From NCBI RefSeq assembly GCF_030272615.1, contig NC_081414.1, forward strand, positions 818,782,396 to 818,846,395: a DNA stretch of 64,000 nt. Direction: 5' to 3'. The position numbers and the translations under genes are program-made. The stretch comes from Cryptomeria japonica (taxonomy: Eukaryota; Streptophyta; Pinopsida; Cupressales; Cupressaceae). Below are positions 22,661 through 34,360 of the stretch, one piece after another. Positions within the stretch are counted from its first letter, which is position 1. Every line of letters starts with the position of its first letter. Under the pieces are notes generated by a model that saw nothing but the letters and a program-made list of their open reading frames with translations, made no database searches and was not told the DNA's origin.

Positions 22661-23760
22661 TTTGTTACCATAGATTATATCTTTTAAGTGAAGATATACG
22701 ACTTTAGCTTCTAGAAAATTTCTTTGCATAACTCCCATTATTCTAGTTCCTTCACAACACTAGCCTCCATAATTCTCTTTTCATCAATAAAACCAAGATC
22801 CCAAATTTGACAAGTTATGGAATCAAAGTGGGATTGGGCATACGTTTTAGCCATGAAGACATTATCAAAGCACTATTGATTCCTTTTCAGAATATATTTG
22901 ACTAATTGGATTCTCTTAGCAAAGGAACTTACATAGTCATGTAACAAGGCTTCCCTTTCCATCACCATTTTGACATGTCCTTAGAGAGAAGAATCCTGAA
23001 GCCACATAAGTTGAAATTTGAAGGATGACTATTTTGAGAATCTGAAAAGGCTTGCAGAGAATTTGATCAACCAATGATCAAAACCTTTCCAATATAGAAT
23101 CTCATAACCGATAGTCCAACAATCCCCAACCCAAAAATTAGAAACAAGAAATCTATCTAACTTTTCAAAAATAACATCTTCCCCTTACCTCCTATTATTC
23201 TAAGTAAACTTGTCATTATTAGGTTTAATTTCCACCAGATTCAGAAAATTTATATTATCTCTCAAAAGACTAGAAAAGAGCTCCAACCGCTATGCACCTC
23301 CCCTCTTCTCCTCCAAACAAGTGACAACATTAATATCCCTGACAAGAATCGAAGGGAGAAAAGGAGCAAGGGATCAAATAAATTTGATATGAGACCAAAT
23401 CAAGGATTTCTCTACCATATCAATTGGAGCATAGACATTAGTATATAGAATAACTTCACTCAATTCTAAAATTGAAGCTACCATATAGATAGATGACCTG
23501 CTATAAATCTACCAAAGAGGAGAAAATTTGTGTGCATCCCAAAGGAAAGAAACCCACCAGAATTTCCTCGATCCCCCACACACTAACAATAACCTGAAAC
23601 CCAAATCTTGGAGGCCATGTTTAACATACTTTCAATAAACAACTTAATCTCTTGGATGAAGACACTATTAGGAGAACGATAACTCTTGATAGCCTTTTGT
23701 CTAGGAATGATATTCATACCCCTAATGTTCTAGGATAAAATAATTATCTTTGAGAAGGAG
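22661..23760 (-). pseudogene. LINE ORF2, endonuclease part
   Basis: The N-terminus reads ILS, a TAG stop, then NIRGMNIIPRQKAIK near 23,700-23,750. This is the L1 endonuclease start, where the family normally has W before NIRG, so the stop is a TGG-to-TAG change. Segments around 23,000-23,200 give LDRFLVSNFW and WKGFDHWLI, typical of the C-terminal half of the endonuclease. Near 22,670 the reading LHLKDIIYGNK ends at the foldback insertion and continues at 20,039. Confidence 0.7.
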
Positions 23761-23779
23761 AGAAGTGGGAATCGATGGT

Positions 23780-25165
23780 TTTCACCAACCTTAATTCCAC
23801 TAATGTCTCACCAATTAGCTTCATTTTTTCTTGATCTTTCTTGCGACCCACCTTAGAAGTCTTCTCTAGAGCATATGGGATTTTGTTGTAAACCCAAGAT
23901 CAGTGGGGTACCTTTACCTTTTCCATAGTTTGCACCATCCTTCTCCTTAGTAGACCCTTAAGTGGCTAAACCTGGACCATCTCTCACCTCCAAGTATTCA
24001 CTTGTTGCAAACTTGTCTATAGTTGGGAGGGGTAGGTTTATATCCATTTGAGCATCCTATCCTCCCTCCTGAGTCAATATGGGGAAAATAGTCTCCCGAG
24101 CCAATATAGGGACATCTCTAATGAGATCAACTGCTCCCTGGAATGATCAAATCATCTAAAGCATCAAATCAATTGAAGGTCTCACCACCCTGTCTATCCC
24201 TGAAGGATCTCTTCTATCCTCTACCCTTGTTACAAGCCTTATTAGAAACAAATCCTTTCTTATTAACAATCCCCTTTTCCAAGGGGCTTTTCCCTTATCT
24301 CCCTTAGGTGTAGGTTGAGAAGGACCATTAAAAAAATTTATTGCATGGGGCATTTCCATTGTAGGTGACCATATCCATGAAAAATTCAACACTAAAAGGG
24401 GATAAATTCATAATCTAACTGTTGAGTCCAAGAAGAGAACTCAAGGCAAGTTCCTATAGAATTTGGTAATGGTTTATTTAAATCAATTTCAACATAAAAT
24501 CTAGTAAAATAAATTAACTTTTTGTGTAGGGTTTGCTATGATGAGCCTACTAGCTTCCCAAATAAAAGAGAAATCATGTGCAATATGTCACTTTTTCATA
24601 ATGTGAGGGGGAGACACATAAGCCACATCTATATAGGAACTCGAGAGGGAATCTCCTCCACTGAGTTAAAACCCACATGCCATGGTTTGAGAAAAAGGCC
24701 AACTTGGTTGTAAAAACAAGACCCTTCTTCAAAGACATTTTTCCTATTAGACAAGCAAGAAAAAACAACTAAAACGTAGTTGTTGTCTGCTAGCATTATC
24801 TCCATATCTCCATTTGGGTTCCAAGTCCTTCAAGCCCATGATTCTAGAAATGACAAAGAGACACGAATCCCCATGAAATTTCATATTTATGCATGATTAC
24901 TTGGGTAATGATCATCCTTCGATATAGATTCTGGTTGGATAACCAAAATTGGACGATCTTGGCTTTTTTCCAAACACACATTCACCTTTTTGATTTTGGG
25001 CATTTTGTTCCATGAAGAGCCTACACCATTTAAATATTTGATGAAATGATCTTGAGTCCTTGAATGCAAAGAGGAAGAATAATTCATTCTCCCTAGGGCC
25101 TCACAAAATGATAAATTTGGAGCAACACCAGGCCCACTCAACAAAAATGAAAAAATAAAACTCAC
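23780..25165 (-). pseudogene. LINE ORF1 remnant
   Basis: Three minus-strand pieces lie in different frames: 24,887-25,165, 24,574-24,768 and 24,156-24,392. The first ends near QDRPILVIQPESIS and the middle piece is DUF4283-like in composition. Position upstream of the endonuclease is the main support. The start is unclear because only GTG is available at 25,165. Confidence 0.5.
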
Positions 25166-25365
25166 GAAAAACTACAAACCCTATTCACCAAAGCCCCAAA
25201 GGCTAAACATAATACATATTCTAGCAAAAATGGGCTCTTCCTATGGCCAAGGCAGAACTCACCACCAATACATGTAGTGAATCAAACCCCAAATCTAGTA
25301 AAAACCCCCACAACTCACCCCAAGCAAAAACACCAACCAAAAAATCCAAATGTAGTTCCTCCCTT

Positions 25366-25556
25366 GGTCTTATGAAATAAGATTTATTCAATAATCTAAT
25401 TAGTTTGTAGTTAGATTAGCTGGGAAGTTCAATCTTGTAAGTTTGTTTTGTACATAAAATAATAGCTTTATAAAACCAATACATTAGATGTAATGGTTGA
25501 ACTGAATGATTATAATATAAATTTCATTTTTTCTGTTATACATAAGTATCAGAACC
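25366..25556 (+). repeat. LTR 3' end plus primer-site-like sequence
   Basis: About 175 bases match 29,990-30,202, including the exact CCAATACATTAGATGTAATG. Both end TGTTATACA. AAGTATCAGAACC (25,545-25,556 region) follows two bases later and looks like a mutated TGGTATCAGAGC primer site. I read this as the end of an old 5' LTR whose upstream part was lost or displaced by the LINE. Confidence 0.5.
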
Positions 25557-25757
25557 AGATTATTTCTATGTCTGTGAAATGAATAAGAGACGGTTGCCCA
25601 TATATATTGATGCTGCATATAGCGTGAAGTTGGAGAAAATTTCATTGGAAGTTGTAGCAAGGACTGAGGGGGAGATTGGCAACAGATATGAGAGAAGAAT
25701 TATTTTGCCGCACTTTTCTGATTATACCTCTCTCTTTTTATATTAGATTTTGGTGCA
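25557..25757 (+). other. short internal remnant with polypurine tract
   Basis: About 110 bases after the primer-like site, a GAGGGGGAGATTGG tract appears near 25,667-25,680. No coding sequence is seen. The short primer-to-tract distance suggests a deletion derivative. Confidence 0.35.
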
Positions 25758-25762
25758 ATTTG

Positions 25763-26046
25763 TGTTGGGTATATGAAGCCCAACAATCACATGGTTGTTT
25801 GTCTTCCCCAAAAGACTCTTCATTTCATATCTGAGATGTCTCTATAAATGACTGAGTGCAGTCATGTATGATTGTAGAATTGATATTGGTTAATAAGACA
25901 ATTCCCCGCGTTTCTGGTGGATGTAGCCACTTAGTGGTGAACCACGTTAAACTTCGTGTTATGCATTGTTATATTTTTCGTTTCTATTTTGTTTTCTTTA
26001 TTTTATTGTTGATTGTCATGTTTTTCTGCTTGATTTAAAACTACCA
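25763..26046 (+). repeat. 5' LTR of the non-autonomous element
   Basis: The LTR starts TGTTGGGTATATGAAGCCC and ends ACTACCA. A TATAAAT at 25,843-25,849 is placed like a promoter TATA box; the 3' LTR has TTTAAAT there. Confidence 0.88.
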
Positions 26047-26048
26047 AT

Positions 26049-26060
26049 TGGTATCAGAGC
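26049..26060 (+). promoter_or_regulatory. primer binding site, initiator Met tRNA
   Basis: TGGTATCAGAGC begins two bases after the 5' LTR. Confidence 0.88.
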
Positions 26061-26079
26061 CAAATTGGCTTGAGCAGTG

Positions 26080-28311
26080 ATGGAAGACAAAGATGATGAC
26101 GCCGATTTTGTTATTGAAGAATTTCTTGACAATTTGGATTTGACTGAAGAGGAGGACGCTGAAGCTAGTGAGGATGAAGTTGAGGAAGTTGAGACCAAAA
26201 CTCGGGACGATTATGAAAAATAAAAATTTATGAGGTTGAAGGAAGGGAATCTCCTACTCACAGACAAACTGATTTGTATGGATCAAAAGTTGATGGTTTT
26301 GTGTTGCATGATGAATATTGAAAAAGATAACTTTGAGAAAGAATGGTATTTTTTTGAAGAGACCGTATTTCAGCAAGAGGAAAGTGATGGGAAGCTCCTA
26401 ATAGAGGACTCTTTCCTCACAAAAATGCATGCCTTGTTGATAGGAAAGCCTTTCTTTGGTAGAAATAATCCACAAGAGGATTCGGGGTGCCTGAAGATTG
26501 AAGATCCCAGGAGCGTAGGGATTATAGAGTTCACAGAGGTGGGAGAGAGCCTTTGGCTCAAGGCTGTGCATGATCTAGAAGACTTCGGAAAGGCTAAGAA
26601 TATGATCTTTGAGGAAATTGGATTTCAAAACGAGAGTGATGATTTATTGAGGAAAATTGCAGAAGTAGAGGCAGAGTGGTATGCATTGATTGTAGGTAGT
26701 GCACAAGCTTCTGCAGGAAATACAAAAAACTCATTTGACATGGAACCCATTGGAGCTGGGTATACTTATCGAAGCGGTCCTGATGCTACTGCATATGGAG
26801 GTGAAGAAACAACTTCTTTGTGGGTCACGAAGGAACCTTTAGTGGTCGATTTGAAGGATCCTGAAAAACTGAAGATGGAGATTGCACAGGTGGTTGTGCC
26901 TATGTCGCAGAATAATATGTATAGGCCTGAGGAGCTCGTTCTATTGAATGATGAGAGGCCGAGATTTTGGTGGTGTGATGGGATGCCTAGGGATGGTCCA
27001 AAGCAAGCAGAATTTTTTGCAGACACCACTGATGACATGTGGTTGGTTGAAGGGATTCTTTGGTTGAAAGAAGAGGACCAAGAAGGAAGTCCAAATAACA
27101 ACATCGTAGAGGCCCTAAAGATAGAGGTTGAGAGGAGAGGCTTGTGTCAAGAAGTCTTAGTTGTTTCCCATCCTAAAGACGAGGAGGCACATAATCGGTT
27201 CGATTTCTTTGTGGAAACTGAAAAGGCAAAGACCTTGAATGGTACAATAGGAGATGATGAACTCTGTCGCTTTCATGGTGAGTCAAGGCTTAGCGAATAT
27301 GCATGTCCGACAAGACAATTTCATTATCTCAATTTTGCTACTGTGATTACCTATCTTATGACAACAAAAGTGACAAAACCGGCGACAGAGACCCAATCGT
27401 ATGGTGACAGTGATCATGGAGATTGCTTTGAAAGGGACTGTGGAGTTGATTGCAGGGTCCGGTATGGTAGTGTTTGCTACACATTTGACCGATATGCACA
27501 TGATAGATATGGTGTTGGAAAGGGTCATGTTAACACCGAGTTGCATAAGTTTTACGGTTTGCAAGAGGAAGCTCTCCAAGGAGGATTCATTGCGAATCAG
27601 TTTGTTAACGGTTGGAGAAGTAACAATGATGAAGCAAGCGACAACAGTGTGACAGAGCGCTCACCCTCAGCCAAATGGCAGGAAGGTCCGCAACTGGAGG
27701 AGTCGACAGAGTAGTACGTAAAAGAGATGAAGGCATGCTCTCTCAAGATGACTATGGAGGTTGTGGGCCTTTGCGAAAATGACAAGCACCTCGACAAAAA
27801 GGGGTTTGAATCGAAAGAAGATGCCGCAACTTTAGAACTCTCTAAAGCAAGGGGGATGGAGACTGTAAAATCAATAGTCCCGGTTCAGGTGGATAAGCGT
27901 TTTAACCACTCGGTTAAGGTGGATAAGTTGGTGTCCGAGGTAGAGGAATTCGTGATCCAAGTGGCAGACATTCTGCCTCTGAATGCTTGCAGGAGAATGT
28001 GTAATGTTGGAATTTTGGCCATTTCCAACAATCATTATGCCAACAAATCTAACGTACAGTCTACGGTTGAGGTAGAGCTGGGGCAAGTGAAAGAGAGTGT
28101 GAATATGCAATCGGGAAATGAGGAAGAAGATCAAGGTGATGTTATTTTTGATCATGAATTTATGGATGATTTTGCATCTGTAATAGTTGTAAGAGAATTT
28201 GTTCGACTGTTAGAATTTATTAAATCCAATTTGATTTGGAGAAGGTTAGTTCGCAGTGTTCGTGAACAAGACTTCGCAAAATTAAAGTCTTGCCAACTGA
28301 TTGTAGTATGA
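26080..28311 (+). pseudogene. orphan 743-codon ORF of the non-autonomous element
   Basis: The ATG lies 20 bases after the primer site, where gag normally starts. One frame runs to the stop at 28,309-28,311 with only two interruptions, TAA at 26,221 and TAG at 27,712. Both can be explained by one C-to-T change in a Gln codon. I do not recognise the protein. It opens with a strongly acidic stretch (EEFLDNLDLTEEEDAEASED). A Trp/Glu-rich middle follows (RPRFWWCDGMP, DMWLVEGILWLKEE), then a Cys/Tyr-rich segment (CFERDCGVDCRVRYGSVCY) and a mixed C-terminus. It has no CCHC knuckle and no pol motif. It could be a divergent gag or a captured host gene; nothing in the sequence decides this. Confidence 0.65.
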
Positions 28312-28363
28312 GCTTTGGAATGGAGATGCAGGGAATGTTACAGGCTGTGCCGGTTGGACTTCA

Positions 28364-28656
28364 CCGGGGAGATTGTTGGGTATATGAAGCCCAACAGTCA
28401 CATGGCTATTTGTTTTCCCCTAAAGACTCTTCATTTCATATCTGAGATGTCTCTTTAAATGATTGAGTGCAGTCTTGTATGATTATAAAATTGATATTGG
28501 TTAATAAGACAATTCCCTGCGTTTCTGGTAGACGTAGCCACTTAGTGGTGAACCATGTTAAACTTCGTGTTATGTGTTGTTATGTTTTCATTTCTGTTTT
28601 GTTTTCTCTATTTTATTGTTGATTGTCATGTTTTTATGCTTGGTTTAAAACTAACA
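28364..28656 (+). repeat. polypurine tract and 3' LTR
   Basis: CGGGGAGAT (about 28,365-28,373) abuts the 3' LTR at 28,374-28,656. The LTR ends ACTAACA, giving TGTT/AACA ends, and is followed by the TSD. Confidence 0.85.
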
Positions 28657-28661
28657 ATTTG

Positions 28662-29338
28662 TCTATTGCATGATTGCAAAAAACTAGACAAATTTAATTT
28701 GCTGAGAAAAGGAGATTGCTTAGGGCATTGTGCAAGGAGGGATAGCGAGTTTGTTGTTTGACAATAAAGGAAAGAATGGTACCATTGAAATTCACAAAAA
28801 TCTAAATGTTAGTTATCATTGATAGTTTTTTGTTGCAAGATTAAGATGACAACTAATCTTTGGCATTGGAAATTAAATCTACATCCTTGGCCTTAATACT
28901 TCTATATGTCATTTTCACAAATATTTGCTTTAAGGTTCTTTTTATCAATTGTGTAAAGTGTAGTTTCATTGCAAATTTGTAGAAGTACACATAATAGAGG
29001 AAATGGTTGCGTGATATAGAAGATCTAAAATAAAAATTAAAGTTTAATCAAAGTTTTTTTTAGTTTAGAAGCCCATCGATTGTTGATATTTCTATATGTA
29101 TAAACACATCACAAATATAAATCTTTGTAATAGGTGTCATATGAAGAAATTTATTTTTCAATTGAGGATTGGTTGAAACTGGCCCTCAAATTTCTATTTG
29201 GCCAACCATATAATATATGGTTGCTTGCATAATGTTTATGTTGTGTATGTCATCTATCTATGTTACATCCAACAAAATTTTCAAATTCACATGCTTATAG
29301 TATTTGATGTGGCATTGAATGGATAAAGAGTAACAACG
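28662..29338. other. non-coding stretch, no gene seen
   Basis: AT-rich target DNA resumes here after the insertion. Possible short ORFs have no recognisable content. Confidence 0.4.
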
Positions 29339-30202
29339 TGTTGGAGGTTGGAGGAAATGGAGATAGGAGGATATATCTATCATCTCAAGCTAGCTTATCT
29401 CTCAGAGATGATTCATTGTATGAGAATCAACAACAATTTTTTTGTTTGAATCCCTTCTGCAGAAAGGGTGGGGATTGCAGTTGTTTTGGTTTGCAGATAA
29501 CCGAGTTTGTCTCAATTTGCATAACAATTGTTTTAGTTTGCAGATAATTGAGTTTGTCTCCATCTACATACATGTGAGTGGTATCTATGGATCATTGAAT
29601 TCATCTCAGTTCATAGTTTTGGAGATGTGTTATTGTGGATGATAGAGTTTGTCTCAATTCATGGGAGGAGGGGTATTCTTATGGATAATGGATTATGTCT
29701 TGATTCACAAGTATTTTTGGATGATCAAAGTATTTACTCAAACATGAGGAGTTCGGTTTGATGCTATTGTAGTATTGGATATCAAAATATTTAACTAAAC
29801 CAGGAAGTTTAGGTTGATGCTAATGAAGGGTTGGACATTCAAGACTTTTTCCTAGACCATGAAGTTTAGGTTGATGCTGATGAAGAGTTGGAGATTCTAG
29901 ACATTTGTCTAGACTAGGAAGTTTAGGTCAATGTTGATATAATTTTTTCTTGTGTTTCTTCATAATGTAAACCTTAACGAGAGGTTGTTAAATAAGGCTT
30001 ACACTCAATAATTTAATTAGTTTTTAGTTAGGTTAGTTGGGAAGTTCATTCCCATAAGTTAGATTTGTAAAAGAAAATAATGGCTTTATATTTAAGCCAA
30101 TACATTAGATGTAATGGTTGAATTGAATAATTATATTATAAATTCTTCTTTAATTTGTTTTACAATGTAAATCTTTTAGTTTATTTCTTTTGTTGTTATA
30201 CA
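29339..30202 (+). repeat. LTR-like segment with tandem repeats
   Basis: TGTTGGAGG near 29,339 could be an LTR start, and TGTTATACA at 30,194-30,202 matches the LTR end at 25,542. The U5 part (29,990-30,202) pairs with 25,366-25,542. I found no TSD, so the left boundary is uncertain. Confidence 0.4.
29717..29945 (+). repeat. 57-bp tandem repeat, four copies
   Basis: Copies start near 29,717, 29,775, 29,831 and 29,888; each contains GAAGTTTAGGTTGATGCT or a variant. Just upstream (29,500-29,700) a GAGTTTGTCTC motif recurs. Tandem repeats in a U3 region often act as enhancers in plant Copia LTRs, but that role is inferred. Confidence 0.65.
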
Positions 30203-30708
30203 CCTTGGCAGATATAGGCACCATGCCTCAATTGGAACCCAGATCACAATGATAAAAGGAATAAATACATAGCTAGGGCCATGCCCTAGCCTGCATACCA
30301 GAGTAAACTGCCTCCCATCACCGTCCCATGCTCATTTTATTTTGAAACAATCATGTTGGGTTTATTTTGTTGAAATGCATTAATACAATTAATAACTACA
30401 AATGTATCACTCTTGTTAAAGTTGGGTTCTACTCTTTTACTGGGGTAAATCTAGAATTATGAATCAGTGAGGTCACAAATGAGGGACATCATCTCCAATA
30501 TAAACACTAAATAACAACATCCCAATGAGGTTTGAATTTTGATGACAAGAAGAACATCCAAATTAACCATCATACTATGCCAATATTGATTGGGTCTACT
30601 TGTTTTAATACACTTGACAATTTTATTTATTTATTTTTTGCATATGCTTTCATATATTTTCATACATTTAAATAACACATTGATCTTCTCATTTATTTAT
30701 CTTGGGTC

Positions 30709-30711
<3 letters not shown>

Positions 30712-30766
<55 letters not shown>
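30712..30766. repeat. (AC)n microsatellite
   Basis: About 27 uninterrupted AC units. Confidence 0.95.
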
Positions 30767-30767
<1 letters not shown>

Positions 30768-31380
30768 TCATATTCATTCTTATATATTTGAGCTTATCCT
30801 ATTCATTTCCATGTTCATTTTAACAATTTGACATAAATCTTGTTGACTTGTCTAGCACACTAACTATTATGAGTTAACATTTTGATGCTATGTCTTTGTA
30901 TTTAAAGAAATTCAATGCGCATTAATCTATAATAAATAATACTTGATTATTATTCATATTCATAAGAAAGTCAATGTAGAAACACTTTTCTTTTGAGCAA
31001 CACGAGTTAGTTCAAAATGTCAGTAGTCTTTATGCATCCTTGCACACTAATGAATATGTTGTAGTAGTCAATAGTTAGCTAATTCAAATCCACACATCAA
31101 ATATCAAATCCACGTGGAAGGTTAGATTTGCATTGGGATTGACCACACGACTTGTAATATCAATTCATCGAATTTCAAGAGCAACCTACTTCAAATTTGG
31201 TTGTATTAAAAAACTTAAGTAAGGAAGGGCCCTAAATCCATGAACAAAATGATTATAACAGAACAAATAAAACACATAAATAGCAAGTTTGACACCTTGG
31301 ATAGCACCAAATACAACTAAGAAACAACACTAAAAAAAACACAACAAACATAAAGCAACCTAATAGATGCATTTCTATTT
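30767..31380. other. AT-rich, no gene seen
   Basis: No ORF, repeat or boundary stands out. Confidence 0.4.
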
Positions 31381-31559
31381 TTTTGTCAAGGAGTCCTCCT
31401 AGGGAGCCACCTACAAATATCTCTTGGATTTTTTCCTTTTTCTTTTTGTCAAACTCTTGATGATCATCTACAATGCTACTTTTGTTTCTTAATCTTCGAC
31501 TTCCCTGTCATCATACGAATACAAATTTTTTTATGATACCATCAGTAATATTCACAAGA

Positions 31560-31975
31560 TTACAAAAAACTTTTTTTCATTTTCTTCTCTTTCTTGATAT
31601 TGATTGATGACATTGTAATGTTTTTCCATTTGTTGTTGCATTTTTATAGTCTTTTTGCTTTGCATTTTTCTTTCCATATCACCCACTCTATTTTTTAGGA
31701 CATCAATATCAACATTGAAAGAATCCAAAGGTTCTTCCTATTATTCAATTTGCTCTATTTCCTCATCTTTTTCATTTTGTTCATTTCTTTGGTTCTCCTC
31801 CTAATCTTCTGCAATCGAATCTTCTTCTCCAAAATTTGGGTGATCCTTTTTACTAGAAGCGTAATGCACCATCTCATTATGAGGAGAAAAAGTCATATAG
31901 GATTCTTCATCTTCTTGCTCTTGCTTTTCTTCTCATCCTTGTCCTCCATCAACTTCAAATTTTGTTGTTTTTCTC
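31560..31975 (-). pseudogene. decayed acidic, coiled-coil-like coding stretch
   Basis: On the minus strand one frame reads as a Glu/Asp/Lys-rich protein with a few stops, including DSFNVDIDVLKNRVGDMERK followed by a heptad-like segment. I do not recognise the protein. It may belong to the degenerate retroelement to its right or be an unrelated relic. Confidence 0.3.
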
Positions 31976-31999
31976 CTAAAACATACAAAAAGTTATGAT

Positions 32000-33000
32000 G
32001 TTAGAGTCATTGTTCAAACATTATGGTAAAACTACAGGCAACTATATGTTAACCATCAAAATCAACTAAGTACTTTTATTTTTGTTATTATTACTTTTTA
32101 ACATTTTGATACATTATCCATCGCAACTCTAATTAGGTTGATCGATTGTTTTCTTCATGAAAATCTAATTTTAATAAAATAACTCTTTTTTTTTTAACAG
32201 CTTTGTGAACTCCTTTGCTTTTACATGACCTAGCTTCTCCTCTAATGTTTCTCCCTCACCAATTTTTATCAAACCTATAATTTTTTAATTTCTACAAGTA
32301 TTATTTCATATTTGATTATGGTTTGGTTTCTTCTTCACATCTGTACTCTATAGCTATATTTTTATTTAGGATTTTTTCTTAGTGATAGGTTATTTTTTCC
32401 AACCTATCCAAACTTGGATTCAACTCTAAAGTTTCATTTTTCTAAGTTTATCTTTTACCTTATAGGTTCAGACTCACCTTTATTTTCTCATGGATCACCC
32501 TACTGGTGGTTGGTTATGATGCGTGGGGTTACGTTTAATTTTTTAAGTATTTTGACCCATGGACATTAGAGTTTGAGCTTAGGATGTGGATGCCAACTTA
32601 GCCCATGGGATTTTCTTATGATCTTGAAAAACCATAATATTTTTTATTTATTTTGGAATTGGTCTATTTAATGTATACTTGGGATGGAGATGATCATACA
32701 CTTGTATTTTCAAGGGGTTTCATTTTTAGAATTTCTCATAACATTGATGATAGGTATAGGTCTAGATGGTTTGGGAATGCATTTTAATTTGTATTTTGAT
32801 GATACATTAAGTGTTTCTTTAATTTGGATTCTTTTTAGAAAGGATTTTTCAAATGTAGCTATTGTGTAATACGATTCTTGTATTGCATGTGTTGCAAAGT
32901 CTATATAGCATTTCTTTCATCTCAAGATTGAGCAAGATTTTTTTCAATTTTTTAGTAGGTTTTTATTTGTAATTAAATAAAATTATTAAATATCTAGTAA
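32000..33000. other. AT-rich, no gene seen
   Basis: Short chance ORFs only. No repeat boundary is visible. Confidence 0.35.
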
Positions 33001-33009
33001 AGATCAAGT

Positions 33010-34360
33010 TAAAAAAACTCAATTTTTCTCTTTAAATATACAAAGTTCACAAAAGTAAAAATTAGGGAACAATTGATTATGTTGTCTACTAAGTTCCTGT
33101 ATTTCAATGCCCTAAGGATATTCTCACCATTGTAGTCTATATTCTCATGAGATAATAACCTTCTCAATATGAATCTTTTTATTTCACAAAATATGAGCCA
33201 TTTTGTGGTCCTCACATCATGATGAAATAAAGTTCCGAATGAGCCTTTATCTATTACAATGACCCCATGCACTATCTACATCCATCCTTAGTGAAGGCAA
33301 CACACGTACATAATCACAATATTCATCTTGCTTACCAATAATAGGATCCTTGCTAATCTTAGAATGAATTAAACACCATAAAGGGACTTAATCCTTCCAT
33401 ATCAGAAAGAAAATAGGACACTTCCATGTTCAAGGATATTGACAAACGATTTTTCTCCCAACTACACCTTCAAACCATTCCTTGTGGGGAGTTATGTTGA
33501 TAAAATCTATAGAATCAATCAACAATATTTTTATTGGAGGCTCTCAAGTTTTAATCATTTAACTCCTTTTGAAGCTGACCAATTTTGCTATAGTTCCAAT
33601 ACTTCATCTTATATTTTCCATGAGATAGATCTCCCCTTAGATTTAGATCACTTTTCCTTTTTGTTTTCTTTACATTTTGCACGACCTATAATATTTAAAT
33701 AATATTTTCATAGAATATTTTATTTCCTACCTTGTCTTTTGTAAGAGAAATGCACCCACCACCTTATTAGGCCTCAACTTTTAGATGTCCAACTACTAAT
33801 CACAATAATTGGGTAGTCTCACATATTAAGAAAAGAACATGGATGAATATTATACTATTGTCTTTGTAATCTGTTTTCATACTAGTAAATTTAATCTTTC
33901 TCAACACAATTTTGAAGGGATTTAGGTGCCTTGTCACAAGAGTATCCGGTTCTCATCATATAAGAATGCATATTCTTCCATAGAAAATTCATTTTTTCAA
34001 GGACTTTGTCTATTAAAAAATTTCTTGACTTTTTCTAAAGGTTCTCAATAGTGGTTTATAATAGTGGTTTCTCTTGATACATTGAAGAATATTAGATCTA
34101 TAAGGAAAATATGAATTGAACTTATTGCCTTTCTATCAAGCACAATATAGTCTTAATCTTTCATGTTGGAGGGTTTTTGACTAGTAACAAAAACACATAA
34201 ATCTCTATCAATGAAAATACCATCTTCCATTTTAGGCATGCCTTCTATTTCTATTCCTAAAAAAATAGATCATATTGTAAAAATCCCACTCAATCAAGCA
34301 TTAATAAAAATAGCATAGCCCTCCCATGCATCTGACAAGTTGGTCAAACTTTGATACCAA
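33010..34360 (-). pseudogene. degenerate Copia retrotransposon, gag end recognisable
   Basis: On the minus strand a primer-site-like TTGGTATCAAAG (34,349-34,360) is followed by a decayed gag starting near 34,230 (MEDGIFIDRDLCVF, then KPSNMKD and LDRKA). That series is typical of Tnt1-like Copia gag. Further left only fragments remain, for example an 87-codon open stretch at 33,009-33,272 with no motif I can name. The LTRs are not resolved. Confidence 0.45.

Larger units (their letters stand above)
16319..25370 (-). mobile_element. L1-type LINE, near full length, with two nested insertions
   Basis: On the minus strand the order is 5' leader (to about 25,370), ORF1, apurinic-type endonuclease, RT, zinc-binding segment, RNase H and a poly(A) tail (a T run at 16,319-16,330 on the plus strand). 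Removing the 2,621-bp foldback insertion (20,040-22,660) and the 421-bp MITE (17,173-17,593) leaves about 6 kb, a normal length for a plant L1 with RNase H. All domains are scattered by stops and shifts. The 5' boundary is approximate and I could not identify a convincing TSD. The 3' UTR is unlike that of the LINEs at 14 kb and 37 kb, so this is another family. Confidence 0.8.
25763..28656 (+). mobile_element. complete non-autonomous LTR retrotransposon, TSD ATTTG
   Basis: The parts are a 284-bp 5' LTR, initiator-Met primer site, one long ORF, a short purine tract and a 283-bp 3' LTR. ATTTG at 25,758-25,762 repeats exactly at 28,657-28,661. The element is 2,894 bp and carries none of protease, integrase, RT or RNase H, so it must have used proteins from another element. 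The LTRs differ at roughly 8% of positions by eye, making it older than the Copia element at 6.3 kb. Confidence 0.9.

Noticed and set aside
16300-25400. Target-site duplication of the large LINE (GGTCTT on both sides)
   Set aside because: Only about six bases match and the 5' boundary is uncertain, so it is not reported as a TSD.
29334-30207. TSD for the LTR-like segment at 29,339-30,202
   Set aside because: CAACG before and CCTTG after do not match, so the left boundary stays uncertain.
30280-30310. CTAGGGC/GCCCTAG inverted repeat near 30,275-30,295 as a terminator or hairpin gene
   Set aside because: A 7-bp stem in isolation is expected by chance in this much sequence.
30590-30823. 77-codon open frame rich in His-Thr repeats
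   Set aside because: It is a translation of the (AC)n microsatellite and has no other support.
31750-31998. 82-codon hydrophobic plus-strand frame
   Set aside because: It is the complement of an acidic, Lys-rich minus-strand stretch that looks more like protein.
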